Of a stretch of 64,000 nt of DNA, positions 43,813 through 51,708 are shown piece by piece (the first letter of the stretch is position 1; the number at the start of each line of letters is the position of its first letter). The position numbers and the translations under genes were made by a program. Below the pieces are notes generated by a model that saw only the letters and a program-made list of their open reading frames with translations, did no database searches and had not been told where the DNA came from. Source of the DNA: Hyphomicrobiales bacterium (GTDB lineage: Bacteria; Pseudomonadota; Alphaproteobacteria; Rhizobiales; Rhizobiaceae); assembly GCA_900469955.1 (NCBI GenBank), contig UBYX01000053.1, positions 1-64,000 on the forward strand. The letters run 5' to 3'.

Positions 43813-44787
43813 TTACCAGCCACTTGATTCAAAAATTTGACGCGTCGCCTTCCGCTCCGCGCGAAGCCCGAGCATATACATCGCAACGGTCGCTCCGGCA
43901 ATGGCGGTGATGTCCGCATGGTCATAGGCAGGTGCGACTTCGACCACGTCGGCGCCGCGGATGTCGAGCGACCCTAGCTTCCGCAATACCGAGAGAATCT
44001 TGGCGCTGGAGGGGCCACCGGCGACCGGCGTCCCGGTACCCGGCGCAAAGGCCGGATCGAGGCAATCGATATCGAAGGTGAGGTAGGTCGGCGTATCGCC
44101 CACATGGGCGAGGATCGCCTTGGCGATTTCGTCCGCCGTCATCTCCTCCACCTCATGGCCGTAGACGAGACGGATGCCGAAATCCTCCGGGGCATGGGTG
44201 CGGATGCCGACCTGAACAGAACTGGCGGGATCGATGATGCCATCGCGCACCGCTCGCGCCACGAAGGAGCCATGATCGATCCGGCTCTCGTCGTCGAGCC
44301 AGGTATCCTGATGCGCATCGAACTGGACGAGGGCAAGGGGACCGTGCTTCGCCACATGCGCCTTGAGGAGCGGCCAGGTGATGTAGTGGTCGCCCCCGAG
44401 CGTCAGCAGGAAAGCGCCGTGCGTAATGATCTTGGCGGCTTCGCGCTCGATGGTTGCCGGCGTCTTCTGATGGTTGCCGTAGTCGAGCAGACAATCGCCA
44501 TAATCGATCACAGCCATTTCCGCGAAGAGGTCGCGCGAGAAGGGGTATTGGGGATCGTTGTCGAAGATGGCCGAAGCTCGCCGGATTGCCTGTGGCCCGA
44601 AGCGCGCACCTGGGCGGTTGGACGTCGCCGCATCGAAGGGAATGCCCCACACCACCGCCTCGGCACCTTCCAGGTTCTTGGTGAACCGCCGGCGCATGAA
44701 GGATAGCGCGCCGGCGAAGGTGGGATCAGTCGCGGCAGAGGTGAGGCTGGTTGCCGTGAAGGCGTGATCGATCGACTTTTCTGCCAT
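43813..44787 (-). CDS. speB: Agmatinase
   Basis: A 324-residue ureohydrolase that splits agmatine into putrescine and urea. The dinuclear manganese site is complete: TLGGDHYITW, QFDAHQD and TFDIDCLDPAFAP (the last at about 228-240). The N-terminus and length favour agmatinase over arginase, and guanidinobutyrase is a possible alternative. It is followed by argC on the same strand at 49 bases, which ties polyamine and arginine metabolism. Between it and phhA there is no terminator. Confidence 0.93.
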   Translation of the reverse strand: MAEKSIDHAFTATSLTSAATDPTFAGALSFMRRRFTKNLEGAEAVVWGIPFDAATSNRPGARFGPQAIRRASAIFDNDPQYPFSRDLFAEMAVIDYGDCLLDYGNHQKTPATIEREAAKIITHGAFLLTLGGDHYITWPLLKAHVAKHGPLALVQFDAHQDTWLDDESRIDHGSFVARAVRDGIIDPASSVQVGIRTHAPEDFGIRLVYGHEVEEMTADEIAKAILAHVGDTPTYLTFDIDCLDPAFAPGTGTPVAGGPSSAKILSVLRKLGSLDIRGADVVEVAPAYDHADITAIAGATVAMYMLGLRAERKATRQIFESSGW

Positions 44788-44868
44788 TGCGTCCTTCCCT
44801 CATCTGTGGGCGGGACGTTGAACAATGAGAACAGACAAGGCAAGTCTCAGCTGACAAAAATGTTTTGC

Positions 44869-45660
44869 TCAGGAAGCCTTCGCTTCGAAAGCCGGCGGAA
44901 AGTCCCCGAGAGCCTTGGCGTCTCTGATGCGCGCGCCGATATCCTCCTCGATGATCGCTTCCAGTTGCGCGAAGCTCTCGATGACGTAGTAGATCGGTTG
45001 CACGATATCGATCCGGTAGGGCGTTCTGAGCACCGTCATCAGGTCGAAGGGGCGGAATTCGCTTTCCCCCCGTTCCATCGCGGTCCGCGTCTCATTGGGA
45101 GAGGAGACGATGCCGGCGCCGAAGCAGCGGCGCCCCTGGAGTGTGTCGATCAAGCCGAACTCCACGGTGAACCAGAATATCCGGAACAGGTGCCAGGAAT
45201 ATTCCTTGCCGAGCCCGACGGCTTTTTCACCGAAGCGGCGAACGAAATTGGCATAGCTCTGGTTCGTCAGCAGAGGGCAGTGGCCGAAGACCTCATGGAA
45301 TATGTCGGGCTCCTCGATGTAGTCGATATGCTCGCGGCGGCGTATGAACGTAGCCAGGGGAAATTTGCCCTGCGACAGCAATTCGTAAAAGCGCGATGGA
45401 GGGATGAGCGCCGGCACGCCTTCCACGCCGAACCCGGTGGTCTCGTTGAGGCGCCGGTTGATGTCGTGAAGCTGAGGAACCTTGTCCGGCTTCAAACCGA
45501 GCAGCTTTACGCCGTCTAGATATTCGGCGCAGGCCTTGTCGGCCAGCAGGGTCATCTGGCGCTGGTAGAGGTCGCTCCAGATCCCGTCTTCTTCGGTCGT
45601 GTAGTGATAGATACCGTCCGCATCCGGCAACTTCGCCGTATAGGTGCTTTGTTTCGGCAT
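44869..45660 (-). CDS. phhA: Phenylalanine 4-monooxygenase
   Basis: A 263-residue iron- and tetrahydrobiopterin-dependent hydroxylase that converts phenylalanine into tyrosine. The iron site is in EEPDIFHEVFGHCPLLTN (two histidines) with a glutamate further on, and the pterin region 'GLIDTLQGRRCFGAGIVSSPNE' follows. The start at 45660 has GGGAGG five bases upstream; the frame reaches 45702. It is divergent from an Lrp-type regulator, which probably controls it through the repeat at 45733-45750. Confidence 0.95.
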   Translation of the reverse strand: MPKQSTYTAKLPDADGIYHYTTEEDGIWSDLYQRQMTLLADKACAEYLDGVKLLGLKPDKVPQLHDINRRLNETTGFGVEGVPALIPPSRFYELLSQGKFPLATFIRRREHIDYIEEPDIFHEVFGHCPLLTNQSYANFVRRFGEKAVGLGKEYSWHLFRIFWFTVEFGLIDTLQGRRCFGAGIVSSPNETRTAMERGESEFRPFDLMTVLRTPYRIDIVQPIYYVIESFAQLEAIIEEDIGARIRDAKALGDFPPAFEAKAS

Positions 45661-45732
45661 GGGCGCCTCCCGATCTTGATCCAGTAAGCCGGGCTCCTCC
45701 ACCTGGCTGTCAGGTCACCATCATATCCCGAA

Positions 45733-45750
45733 AAATGCGGATAAACATTT
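45733..45750. promoter_or_regulatory. Inverted repeat between phhA and the Lrp gene
   Basis: AAATG, eight bases, then CATTT is a symmetric element in the 147-base divergent region. It is a candidate binding site for the Lrp-type regulator encoded next to it. Confidence 0.4.
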
Positions 45751-45807
45751 CAGCTTTCCCGGACTAGGATCTGAAAATGGGAGAATATTCCGTGAGGAGG
45801 CGCTGGG

Positions 45808-46269
45808 ATGAAAGAAAACGTGAAGGCTGCCCGCAGGCTTCTGCAACTCCTCCAGTCCGGAGCCGGCTCATCGCTTGCCGAGCTGGCGGAGAAAGCGGGA
45901 ATGTCGCAAAGCACCGCATGGCGCAAGATCCAGGAGTTGGAGGCGGAGGGCGTTATTCGAAAACGGGTGGCTCTTCTCGATCCCGCAAAGCTCGACCTCA
46001 AGCTCTGCATCATCGCCCATGTGACCTTGGAGGATCACCATGAGGAGGCGATCGAGGCTTTTGCGAGCGTCGTGCGCGATCGGCCGGAGATCATGGAATG
46101 TTATGCGCTGTCTGGAACGTTCGACTACATGCTGAAAATAAGGGCAAGCGATGTCGAAGCCTATGAAGCCTTCATGACCCGCCATCTGATGCGCAATCCA
46201 CATGTGCGCAACGTGGTCTCCAGCTTTGTTCTTCGCGAACTGAAGTCGACGACGGAGCTGCCGATCTGA
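45808..46269 (+). CDS. Lrp/AsnC-family regulator of phhA
   Basis: A 153-residue Lrp-family regulator. The helix-turn-helix is 'SLAELAEKAGMSQSTAWRKIQELEAEGVIRKRVALLDPAKL' (about 22-62), and the RAM effector domain follows, with 'CYALSGTFDYMLKIRASDVEAYEAFMTRHL' and the closing 'VVSSFVLRELKSTTELPI'. It is divergent from phhA, so it probably senses an aromatic amino acid and controls phenylalanine catabolism. This inference is supported by position, not by a binding-site match. The start follows GAGGAGGCGC. Confidence 0.92.
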   Translation: MKENVKAARRLLQLLQSGAGSSLAELAEKAGMSQSTAWRKIQELEAEGVIRKRVALLDPAKLDLKLCIIAHVTLEDHHEEAIEAFASVVRDRPEIMECYALSGTFDYMLKIRASDVEAYEAFMTRHLMRNPHVRNVVSSFVLRELKSTTELPI

Positions 46270-46293
46270 GAGATGCCGGAAGCCTCAAACGAA

Positions 46294-46320
46294 AAAGGCG
46301 GAGCTGAAGCTCCGCCTTTC
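46294..46320. terminator. Bidirectional terminator between the Lrp gene and rpsI
   Basis: A perfect 12-base-pair stem, AAAGGCGGAGCT (46294-46305) with AGCTCCGCCTTT (46308-46319), has a two-base loop. A-rich flank on one side and T-rich flank on the other serve both directions. Confidence 0.88.
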
Positions 46321-46343
46321 GAAAGTCCAAAATCCAGATGCGA

Positions 46344-46811
46344 TTAACGCTTGGAGAACTGGAAGGAGCGGCGGGCCTTGGCCTTACCGTACTTCTTACG
46401 CTCGACCACACGGCTGTCGCGGGTCAGGAAGCCACCCTTCTTGAGAACCGAACGCAGGCCCGGCTCGAAATAGGTGAGGGCCTTGGAGAGACCATGGCGC
46501 ACAGCGCCGGCCTGGCCGGAAAGGCCGCCGCCGGTAACGGTTGCGATGATGTCGAACTGACCGGCGCGGGCAGCCGCAACGATCGGCTGCTGCAGGATCA
46601 TCTGCAGGACCGGACGGGCGAAGTATGCCGAGAAGTCCTTGCCGTTGACGATGATCTTGCCGGAACCAGCCTTAACCCATACGCGGGCAACAGCGTTCTT
46701 GCGCTTGCCGGTTGCGTAGGAGCGACCGAGATTGTCGACCTTGCGAACGTGAACCGGAGCCTGGTTTTCGGCCGCCGGAGCGAGATCCTTCAGAGAGGAG
46801 AGATCGGCCAT
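46344..46811 (-). CDS. rpsI: 30S ribosomal protein S9
   Basis: A 155-residue protein of the small subunit. The family core 'SYATGKRKNAVARVWVKAGSGKIIVNG', 'GGGLSGQAGAVRHGLSKAL' and 'KKYGKAKARRSFQFSKR' is present; the C-terminal tail contacts the tRNA in the P site. It follows rplM by two bases (46814) and shares its promoter, as in most bacteria. The N-terminal 20 or so residues (MADLSSLKDLAPAAENQAPV) are an extension typical of alphaproteobacteria. Confidence 0.97.
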   Translation of the reverse strand: MADLSSLKDLAPAAENQAPVHVRKVDNLGRSYATGKRKNAVARVWVKAGSGKIIVNGKDFSAYFARPVLQMILQQPIVAAARAGQFDIIATVTGGGLSGQAGAVRHGLSKALTYFEPGLRSVLKKGGFLTRDSRVVERKKYGKAKARRSFQFSKR

Positions 46812-46813
46812 GA

Positions 46814-47278
46814 TCAGGCGCTCCTTACATTCTTCTTGTTCAGCGAGGCCACGTCGAGTGCGACCGGCTGCTGGGCTTCATGGGGATGGTTGGAACCGGC
46901 GTAAACGCGCAGGTTCTTCATCTGACGACGACCGAGGGGACCGCGGGGAATCATACGCTCGATGGCCTTCTCGATGACACGCTCCGGGAAGCGGCCTTCG
47001 ATGATCTGGCGCGCGGTGCGCTCCTTGATGCCACCCGGATAACCAGTGTGCCAGTAATAGGTCTTGTCGGAATATTTCTTGCCGGTGAGGGCAACCTTTT
47101 CCGCATTGATGACGATCACGTTGTCGCCGTCATCGACGTGGGGGGTGTAAGTGGCCTTGTGCTTGCCGCGCAGGCGGTTTGCTACGATGGTGGCGAGGCG
47201 ACCGACTACGAGGCCTTCGGCGTCGATGATCACCCACTTCTTCTCCACCTCGGCGGGCTTCTGAACGAAGGTTGACAT
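46814..47278 (-). CDS. rplM: 50S ribosomal protein L13
   Basis: A 154-residue ribosomal protein that binds 23S rRNA early in assembly. It has 'KWVIIDAEGLVVGRLATIVANRLRGKHKATYTPHVDDGDNVIVINAEKV' and 'RMIPRGPLGRRQMKNLRVYAGSNHPHEAQQP'. The start at 47278 is fixed by the family N-terminus MSTFVQKPAEVEKKW; the frame is open to 47467. It begins the rplM-rpsI operon under the strong promoter at 47400-47428. Confidence 0.97.
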   Translation of the reverse strand: MSTFVQKPAEVEKKWVIIDAEGLVVGRLATIVANRLRGKHKATYTPHVDDGDNVIVINAEKVALTGKKYSDKTYYWHTGYPGGIKERTARQIIEGRFPERVIEKAIERMIPRGPLGRRQMKNLRVYAGSNHPHEAQQPVALDVASLNKKNVRSA

Positions 47279-47399
47279 GGTTTTCTCTTTCGTCTGGACC
47301 CGTGAGATCCGATATCGGATACAGGGCGTTTCTTGTTGCTTGGTTGACGGCAGCGCCGCCAAAAAGAATGCGGGCCACAGGGTCCGCAATCTGTGGCGG

Positions 47400-47428
47400 C
47401 TTATACCGATGAGATAAAGATGCGTCAA
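47400..47428 (-). promoter_or_regulatory. Sigma-70 promoter of rplM-rpsI
   Basis: On the minus strand TTGACG (47428-47423), a 17-base spacer and TATAAG (47405-47400) form a near-consensus promoter. The expected start site, about 47393, gives a leader of about 115 bases before the rplM ATG. Confidence 0.8.
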
Positions 47429-47942
47429 GGCGGCTGATTTTGGCTTTCGAAAAATAAACTGAGTCATTTCAATGGTTTAATTATGTGGTGCGTCTGTACC
47501 ACATTTATTTTGCAGATGGGCCTCGTGGCAGGAGATGGTTTGGAGACATTCTCTTGCAAGGATGCCTTCCGCTGAATGCAATTTTGGGCTGAGAGGCCTA
47601 GGCGCAGTCATGACTGCCGGGGAAACCTGCGCTTGGAAGGAAGCGTCATCCAACTCCTGCATACAACCTGTGGGCATAGATCGTAGGTGTGTCGCGAAAA
47701 CCGATAGCAAGCTATCGGCAAGGCGGGAAAATATCTGCTTTTTCGTCAACGTCTTGGGAATAAGTATTATTTTTGAGCATCAAGGAATCGTTGGGTGAAA
47801 AAGCCACAGCTATGATTTTTCGCGGATGATGAATAGTAGTTCAGCCTAATTCAACTATAAGATGCTTCTAATATGTTTCGTACGGAAGCGGAAAATTGCG
47901 AGAACATTTGCGGAACAAAGCCTGTTGTTGCCGCCCTGCAGT
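47429..47942. other. Gene-poor, AT-richer region upstream of rplM
   Basis: About 510 bases between the rplM promoter and the next stop codon hold no convincing gene. A minus-strand frame of 90 codons at 47477-47749 begins with TTG, has no ribosome binding site and has unlikely composition. AT-rich stretches lie near 47755-47900. No tRNA, terminator or repeat is visible. Confidence 0.5.
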
Positions 47943-48293
47943 TCAGAACCGGGTGCATCCCGCCTGCAGCGGGAAGCAGTCTTCCGGATCGGGCCGCCTT
48001 TTGCAGGCTAGAACGGGACAGCGAGGAGTGTCTGTCGTGGGAACGGTGACGCGATCGGCAAATTCGTGGCCGTCGCAGAGGCCGCTGTCTGCAACATAAC
48101 GATCATAAAGCGTCATGCCCCGCACGTTTCGGGATGGATAACGCAGGATGACCGCGCCTTCCCGAGTGATCGCACGTTGCACGGCAGCACAGGACATGCC
48201 CGTAGAATTATAGCGCGAGATGGCAAAGGCGGGCTCGGTCGAGGGAAGCGCGACGGCGCAGATAACGGCGAGGCTTGCGAGAAATTTTTTCAT
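47943..48293 (-). CDS. Small cysteine-rich exported protein
   Basis: A 116-residue protein with a Sec signal peptide (about 1-24, cleaved after AFA). The mature part has six cysteines in a spacing suggestive of disulfides (SCAAV, GLCDG, RCPVLACKR, DCFPL, AGCTRF) and the segment 'AITREGAVILRYPSRNVRGMTLYDRYVADSGLCDGHEFADRVTVPTTD'. Small proteins of this type occur in Rhizobiales; I do not know the function. The start at 48293 follows AAAGGGATGCAG and is more likely than ATG 48302 or the longer frame to 48383. It is divergent from the CoA-binding protein. Confidence 0.7.
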   Translation of the reverse strand: MKKFLASLAVICAVALPSTEPAFAISRYNSTGMSCAAVQRAITREGAVILRYPSRNVRGMTLYDRYVADSGLCDGHEFADRVTVPTTDTPRCPVLACKRRPDPEDCFPLQAGCTRF

Positions 48294-48381
48294 GGCCTGC
48301 ATCCCTTTTACGGAGATGGAGCCATACATAGAGCGAAGCGAACGCGCCGCCAGAGGCGTCCCCATCACCGGAGCTGCCGTC

Positions 48382-48810
48382 ATGAACCATGACCACTATG
48401 ACAACGCATATATTGCCGAAATTCTGAAAGGCACCAAGACGATCGCTCTTCTGGGCGCTTCTCCTAACCCGGACCGGCCGAGCAATCGTGTCATGGGGTT
48501 CCTGCTTGGCAAGGGATACACGGTTTATCCCGTCAATCCCGGTCAGGCGGGCAAGCAGATCCTTGGCCAGACGGTATACAAGACGCTCGGCGACGTGCCG
48601 CAACCGGTCGACTTGGTCGATGTCTTCCGCGCGGCCGAATATCTGGACGGCGTCGTCGACGATGCGCTCGCCCTGGAAACGAGGCCCAAAGTGATCTGGG
48701 GCCAGCTCAGCGTGCGCGACGACAAGGCAGCCGCCAAGGCGGAAGCCGCCGGCATCAAGGTCGTGATGGATCGTTGCCCGGCGATCGAATATCCCCGCCT
48801 TGTCGCTTGA
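48382..48810 (+). CDS. CoA-binding domain protein
   Basis: A 142-residue Rossmann-fold CoA-binding protein of the type found alone or fused to acyl-CoA synthetases. 'TIALLGASPNPDRPSNRVMGFLLGKGYTVYPVNPG' is the nucleotide-binding core and 'VVMDRCPAIEYPRL' the closing helix. These stand-alone proteins are often near metY or sulfur genes; metY is 560 bases away here. The role is unclear. The start at 48382 has GGAG nine bases upstream; the frame reaches 48220. Its stop is five bases from that of the convergent DUF6455 gene. Confidence 0.88.
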   Translation: MNHDHYDNAYIAEILKGTKTIALLGASPNPDRPSNRVMGFLLGKGYTVYPVNPGQAGKQILGQTVYKTLGDVPQPVDLVDVFRAAEYLDGVVDDALALETRPKVIWGQLSVRDDKAAAKAEAAGIKVVMDRCPAIEYPRLVA

Positions 48811-48815
48811 CGCGG

Positions 48816-49244
48816 TCAATCCGCCAGCAGTTCCGGCCGAGCGCGCATCTCGTCGAGGTGGTCGGCATTGCCGCAGTACACCGCGAAGGCGGCGGCAGCG
48901 GTGCCCTCGGCCAGTTCCCGGCGACAGCGGGCTTTTTCCCCGCATCGCGAACAGGTGATGTGCATCTCCCGGAACTCCAGAGGTTCGATGAGCTTTGCCT
49001 CTTCCGTATCGATGTTCAGGACGCGCATGAGGGCCAGCATTTCGTCCGCCGCGTGGGGTCCGCGCCGGATCAGAGAAACGAGTTCGTCCTTCGACAGCGC
49101 GTTGTCACGCGCCAGCATTTCGATCGTCTCGTTGTCGAGGCTTGCAAGGTTTTTTGCCTCCTCGACCGTGTCCCAGGCTGTAGAGCACCAGCGGGCAATT
49201 CGGGCCGCGAGGCTTTCGTAGCGGGCAGGGGCTTGATCGTTCAT
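48816..49244 (-). CDS. DUF6455-type cysteine-rich protein
   Basis: A 142-residue cytosolic protein. The N-terminal half is helical (ARWCSTAWDTVEEAKNLA). The C-terminal half carries a metal-binding-like cluster, TCSRCGEKARCRREL with three cysteines and a later AVYCGN, the pattern of DUF6455 proteins. The function is unknown; a zinc-ribbon regulator or adaptor is possible. The start at 49244 has GAGGAG six bases upstream; the longer frame to 49382 would overlap the metY leader on the other strand. Confidence 0.78.
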   Translation of the reverse strand: MNDQAPARYESLAARIARWCSTAWDTVEEAKNLASLDNETIEMLARDNALSKDELVSLIRRGPHAADEMLALMRVLNIDTEEAKLIEPLEFREMHITCSRCGEKARCRRELAEGTAAAAFAVYCGNADHLDEMRARPELLAD

Positions 49245-49368
49245 GGCATTCTCCTCTCTATTGTCGGGAGGATATGCGCGCGAGAACAGCAGTCGTTGAC
49301 CAAAATCAACCAGTTTGACTTTGGGGAGCGTGATAACAGGGCTGAAAAGACATTCAGGGAGAGTGACT

Positions 49369-50652
49369 ATGCCGACGATCAATCCGGGTTTTTCAACTCT
49401 GGCGGTTCACGCGGGCGCCCAGCCTGACCCCACCACCGGGGCGCGTGCGACGCCCATCTACCAGACAACATCCTTCGTGTTCAACGATGCCGATCACGCC
49501 GCGGCCTTGTTCGGCCTGCAGCAGTTCGGCAATATCTACACCCGCATCATGAACCCGACCCAGGCGGTGCTCGAGGAGCGGGTGGCGGCGCTGGAAGGCG
49601 GCACCGCGGCGCTCGCAGTCGCCTCGGGCCACGCGGCGCAGATGCTGACCTTCCACACGATCATGCAGCCGGGCGACAATTTCGTCGCGGCACGAAAACT
49701 CTACGGCGGGTCGATCAACCAGTTCGGCCATGCGTTCAGGAATTTCGACTGGCAGGTCCGCTGGGCCGATCCGGAAGATCCGGCAAGCTTCGATGGCCAG
49801 ATCGATGCCCGCACCCGGGCGATCTTCATCGAGAGCCTCGCCAATCCCGCCGGCACCTTCGTGGATATCGCGGCGATCGCCGAAGTGGCGCAACGGCGTG
49901 GCATTCCGCTGATCGTCGACAACACGATGGCGACGCCCTACCTCGTCCGCCCGCTCGAACATGGAGCCGATATCGTCATCCACTCGCTGACCAAGTTCAT
50001 GGGCGGCCACGGCAATTCCATGGGCGGAGTGATCGTCGACGGGGGCACGTTCAACTGGTCGAAATCGGGCAATTATCCGATGCTTTCGGAGCCGCGGCCG
50101 GAATATGCTGGCGTCGTGCTGCACCAGGCATTCGGCAATATCGGCTTTGCCATCGCCTGCCGGGTGTTGGGCCTGCGCGATATGGGCCCCGCGATCTCCC
50201 CCTTCAACGCCTTCATGATCCTGACCGGCATTGAGACGCTTCCCCTGCGCATGCAGAAGCATTGCGATAACGCAGCCCTGGTTGCCAAATGGCTGAAGGC
50301 CCATCCGAAGGTCGCCTGGGTTAGGTATTCCGGTTTGGAGGAGGATTCCAACCATTTCCTGCAGCAGCGGTATTCGCCGAAGGGCGCCGGCTCCGTCTTC
50401 ACCTTTGGCGTCACGGGCGGATACGAGGCGGGCAAGACATTGGTCGAAAGCCTGCAGCTTTTCTCCCACTTGGCCAATATCGGCGATACCCGTTCTCTGG
50501 TCATTCATCCGGCCTCCACGACGCACCGGCAGCTCACCGAAGAACAGCAGATCGCGGCCGGCGCTGGCCCGGACGTCGTGCGCCTGTCGATCGGCATCGA
50601 GGATGCTGCCGATATCCTTGCCGACCTCGACCAGGCTTTGTCGAAGATCTGA
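49369..50652 (+). CDS. metY: O-acetylhomoserine aminocarboxypropyltransferase
   Basis: A 427-residue PLP enzyme of the Cys/Met metabolism family that makes homocysteine from O-acetylhomoserine and sulfide, or methionine from methanethiol. Lys209 (HSLTKFMGGHGN) binds PLP; 'NIYTRIMNPTQAVLEERVAALEGG' and 'VIHPASTTHRQLTEEQQ' are family hallmarks. The start follows AGGGAGAG. It runs into a small cupin gene seven bases later. The leader (49245-49368) has a partial, unconvincing resemblance to a SAM-II riboswitch. Confidence 0.95.
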   Translation: MPTINPGFSTLAVHAGAQPDPTTGARATPIYQTTSFVFNDADHAAALFGLQQFGNIYTRIMNPTQAVLEERVAALEGGTAALAVASGHAAQMLTFHTIMQPGDNFVAARKLYGGSINQFGHAFRNFDWQVRWADPEDPASFDGQIDARTRAIFIESLANPAGTFVDIAAIAEVAQRRGIPLIVDNTMATPYLVRPLEHGADIVIHSLTKFMGGHGNSMGGVIVDGGTFNWSKSGNYPMLSEPRPEYAGVVLHQAFGNIGFAIACRVLGLRDMGPAISPFNAFMILTGIETLPLRMQKHCDNAALVAKWLKAHPKVAWVRYSGLEEDSNHFLQQRYSPKGAGSVFTFGVTGGYEAGKTLVESLQLFSHLANIGDTRSLVIHPASTTHRQLTEEQQIAAGAGPDVVRLSIGIEDAADILADLDQALSKI

Positions 50653-50659
50653 GGAAGAA

Positions 50660-51013
50660 ATGGCAACCTGGCTGACTTTCGACCTTTCTACCATCACCCC
50701 GGAAGAGGGCGCCCCTGCGCCGGACCGGCTGGTCTTTGGCAATCCGACATTTCGTACATGGAATTTCGACGAGGCCGATGGCGGGCTCTATGCCGGTGTC
50801 TGGGAGGCGACGCCCGGCAAGTGGCGGATCTCCTACGACGAATGGGAATATTTCCACGTCCTTTCCGGCCACTCGATCGTGACGGAGGAGGGCGGCGAGC
50901 CGGTCCATCTGAAAGCGGGCGACAGCATGGTGCTGAGACCCGGCTTCAAAGGAACCTGGGAAGTGGTTGAAACGACTCGCAAGAATTACGTGATCCGCGT
51001 TGACCCGACTTAA
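50660..51013 (+). CDS. Cupin (DUF861-type) protein downstream of metY
   Basis: A 117-residue single-domain cupin: 'ISYDEWEYFHVLSGHSIVTEEGGEPVHLKAGDSMVLRPGFKGTWEVVETTRKNYVI', the Cupin_3 type seen in (S)-ureidoglycine aminohydrolase-like and other small proteins, with few metal-ligand histidines. The start is seven bases after the metY stop, behind GAGGAAGAA, so it is co-transcribed with metY. The function is unknown. Its last 68 bases overlap, on the opposite strand, the end of the membrane-protein gene from the right. Confidence 0.85.
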   Translation: MATWLTFDLSTITPEEGAPAPDRLVFGNPTFRTWNFDEADGGLYAGVWEATPGKWRISYDEWEYFHVLSGHSIVTEEGGEPVHLKAGDSMVLRPGFKGTWEVVETTRKNYVIRVDPT

Positions 51014-51617
51014 TTCTCTTGGTTGCGCATCGAAGTTTCCTGTCGTGCTCGTTCCTTCCGCTGCTTCGAGCTCCGGCCTCACGCTCGATCTGTTTGGCAA
51101 GTGAGTCGGTAATCGACGGGATAAGGCGCTCCGAAAAGCCGAATACAAAGCCCCAGATAGCAAGCTTCGCCCAGTCCTTCATTCCCGGCGAAATATTGAT
51201 GAACGAATTGCCATCAAGGCCGAGAAGATTAGGGAAAAGTTCTCCCCTCAGAAAGCCGCCGATGAACAGCGAAAGCATGATGATGCCGATGACACATCCA
51301 AACACGGTGAACAGGGTGACTTCGAGGTAACCCGCACCGAGCAGGAAGATGTTTCCTTCTCGACGAATGGTCATGCTCATAATCATTCCGATATTGGACA
51401 TGCCACATGCGAGCGAGAATACCGCGAGCCAAATAAGGCCCAAGTTAATACGACAGGGAGAGCTAAGCGTCGCGGACATACATGCATCACTGAAGAACAG
51501 TAGATCCAATCCGAATATCTTCGTGACGGCAAAAACCACGAAAGGCGAGAAGACCAGAAGCGCCAAGATGAATGATTTTTGAACTGTGGATTTCAGCTGG
51601 AGATCTTCGGTCGACAT
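50946..51617 (-). CDS. Four-helix membrane protein of unknown function
   Basis: A 223-residue protein with four hydrophobic segments (about 16-38, 58-80, 88-112 and 150-172 or nearby) and a charged, serine-rich C-terminus. I recognise no family. 'GFVFGFSERLIPSITDSLAKQIEREAG' is a conserved-looking segment. The coding sequence is visibly more AT-rich than its neighbours, suggesting acquisition from elsewhere. The start at 51617 follows AGGGGG. Its end overlaps the metY-associated cupin gene antisense by 68 bases. Confidence 0.62.
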   Translation of the reverse strand: MSTEDLQLKSTVQKSFILALLVFSPFVVFAVTKIFGLDLLFFSDACMSATLSSPCRINLGLIWLAVFSLACGMSNIGMIMSMTIRREGNIFLLGAGYLEVTLFTVFGCVIGIIMLSLFIGGFLRGELFPNLLGLDGNSFINISPGMKDWAKLAIWGFVFGFSERLIPSITDSLAKQIEREAGARSSGRNEHDRKLRCATKRIKSGQRGSRNSCESFQPLPRFL

Positions 51618-51708
51618 TTTCGCCCCCTGACGTTCCAAATGCCAAGTCGTATTGTTACAGATTGCGCAAACTACAAGCTTCCATTCATAATTGAATTCCC
51701 GGCTGAAT

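Noticed and set aside
47355..47400. Hairpin GCCGCC/GGCGGC as a ribosomal-protein leader of rplM
   Set aside because: The left arm overlaps the -10 box; with transcription starting near 47393 it is not in the RNA.
47477..47749. A 90-codon minus-strand reading frame
   Set aside because: TTG start, no ribosome binding site, no signal or domain features, uneven composition; more likely non-coding.
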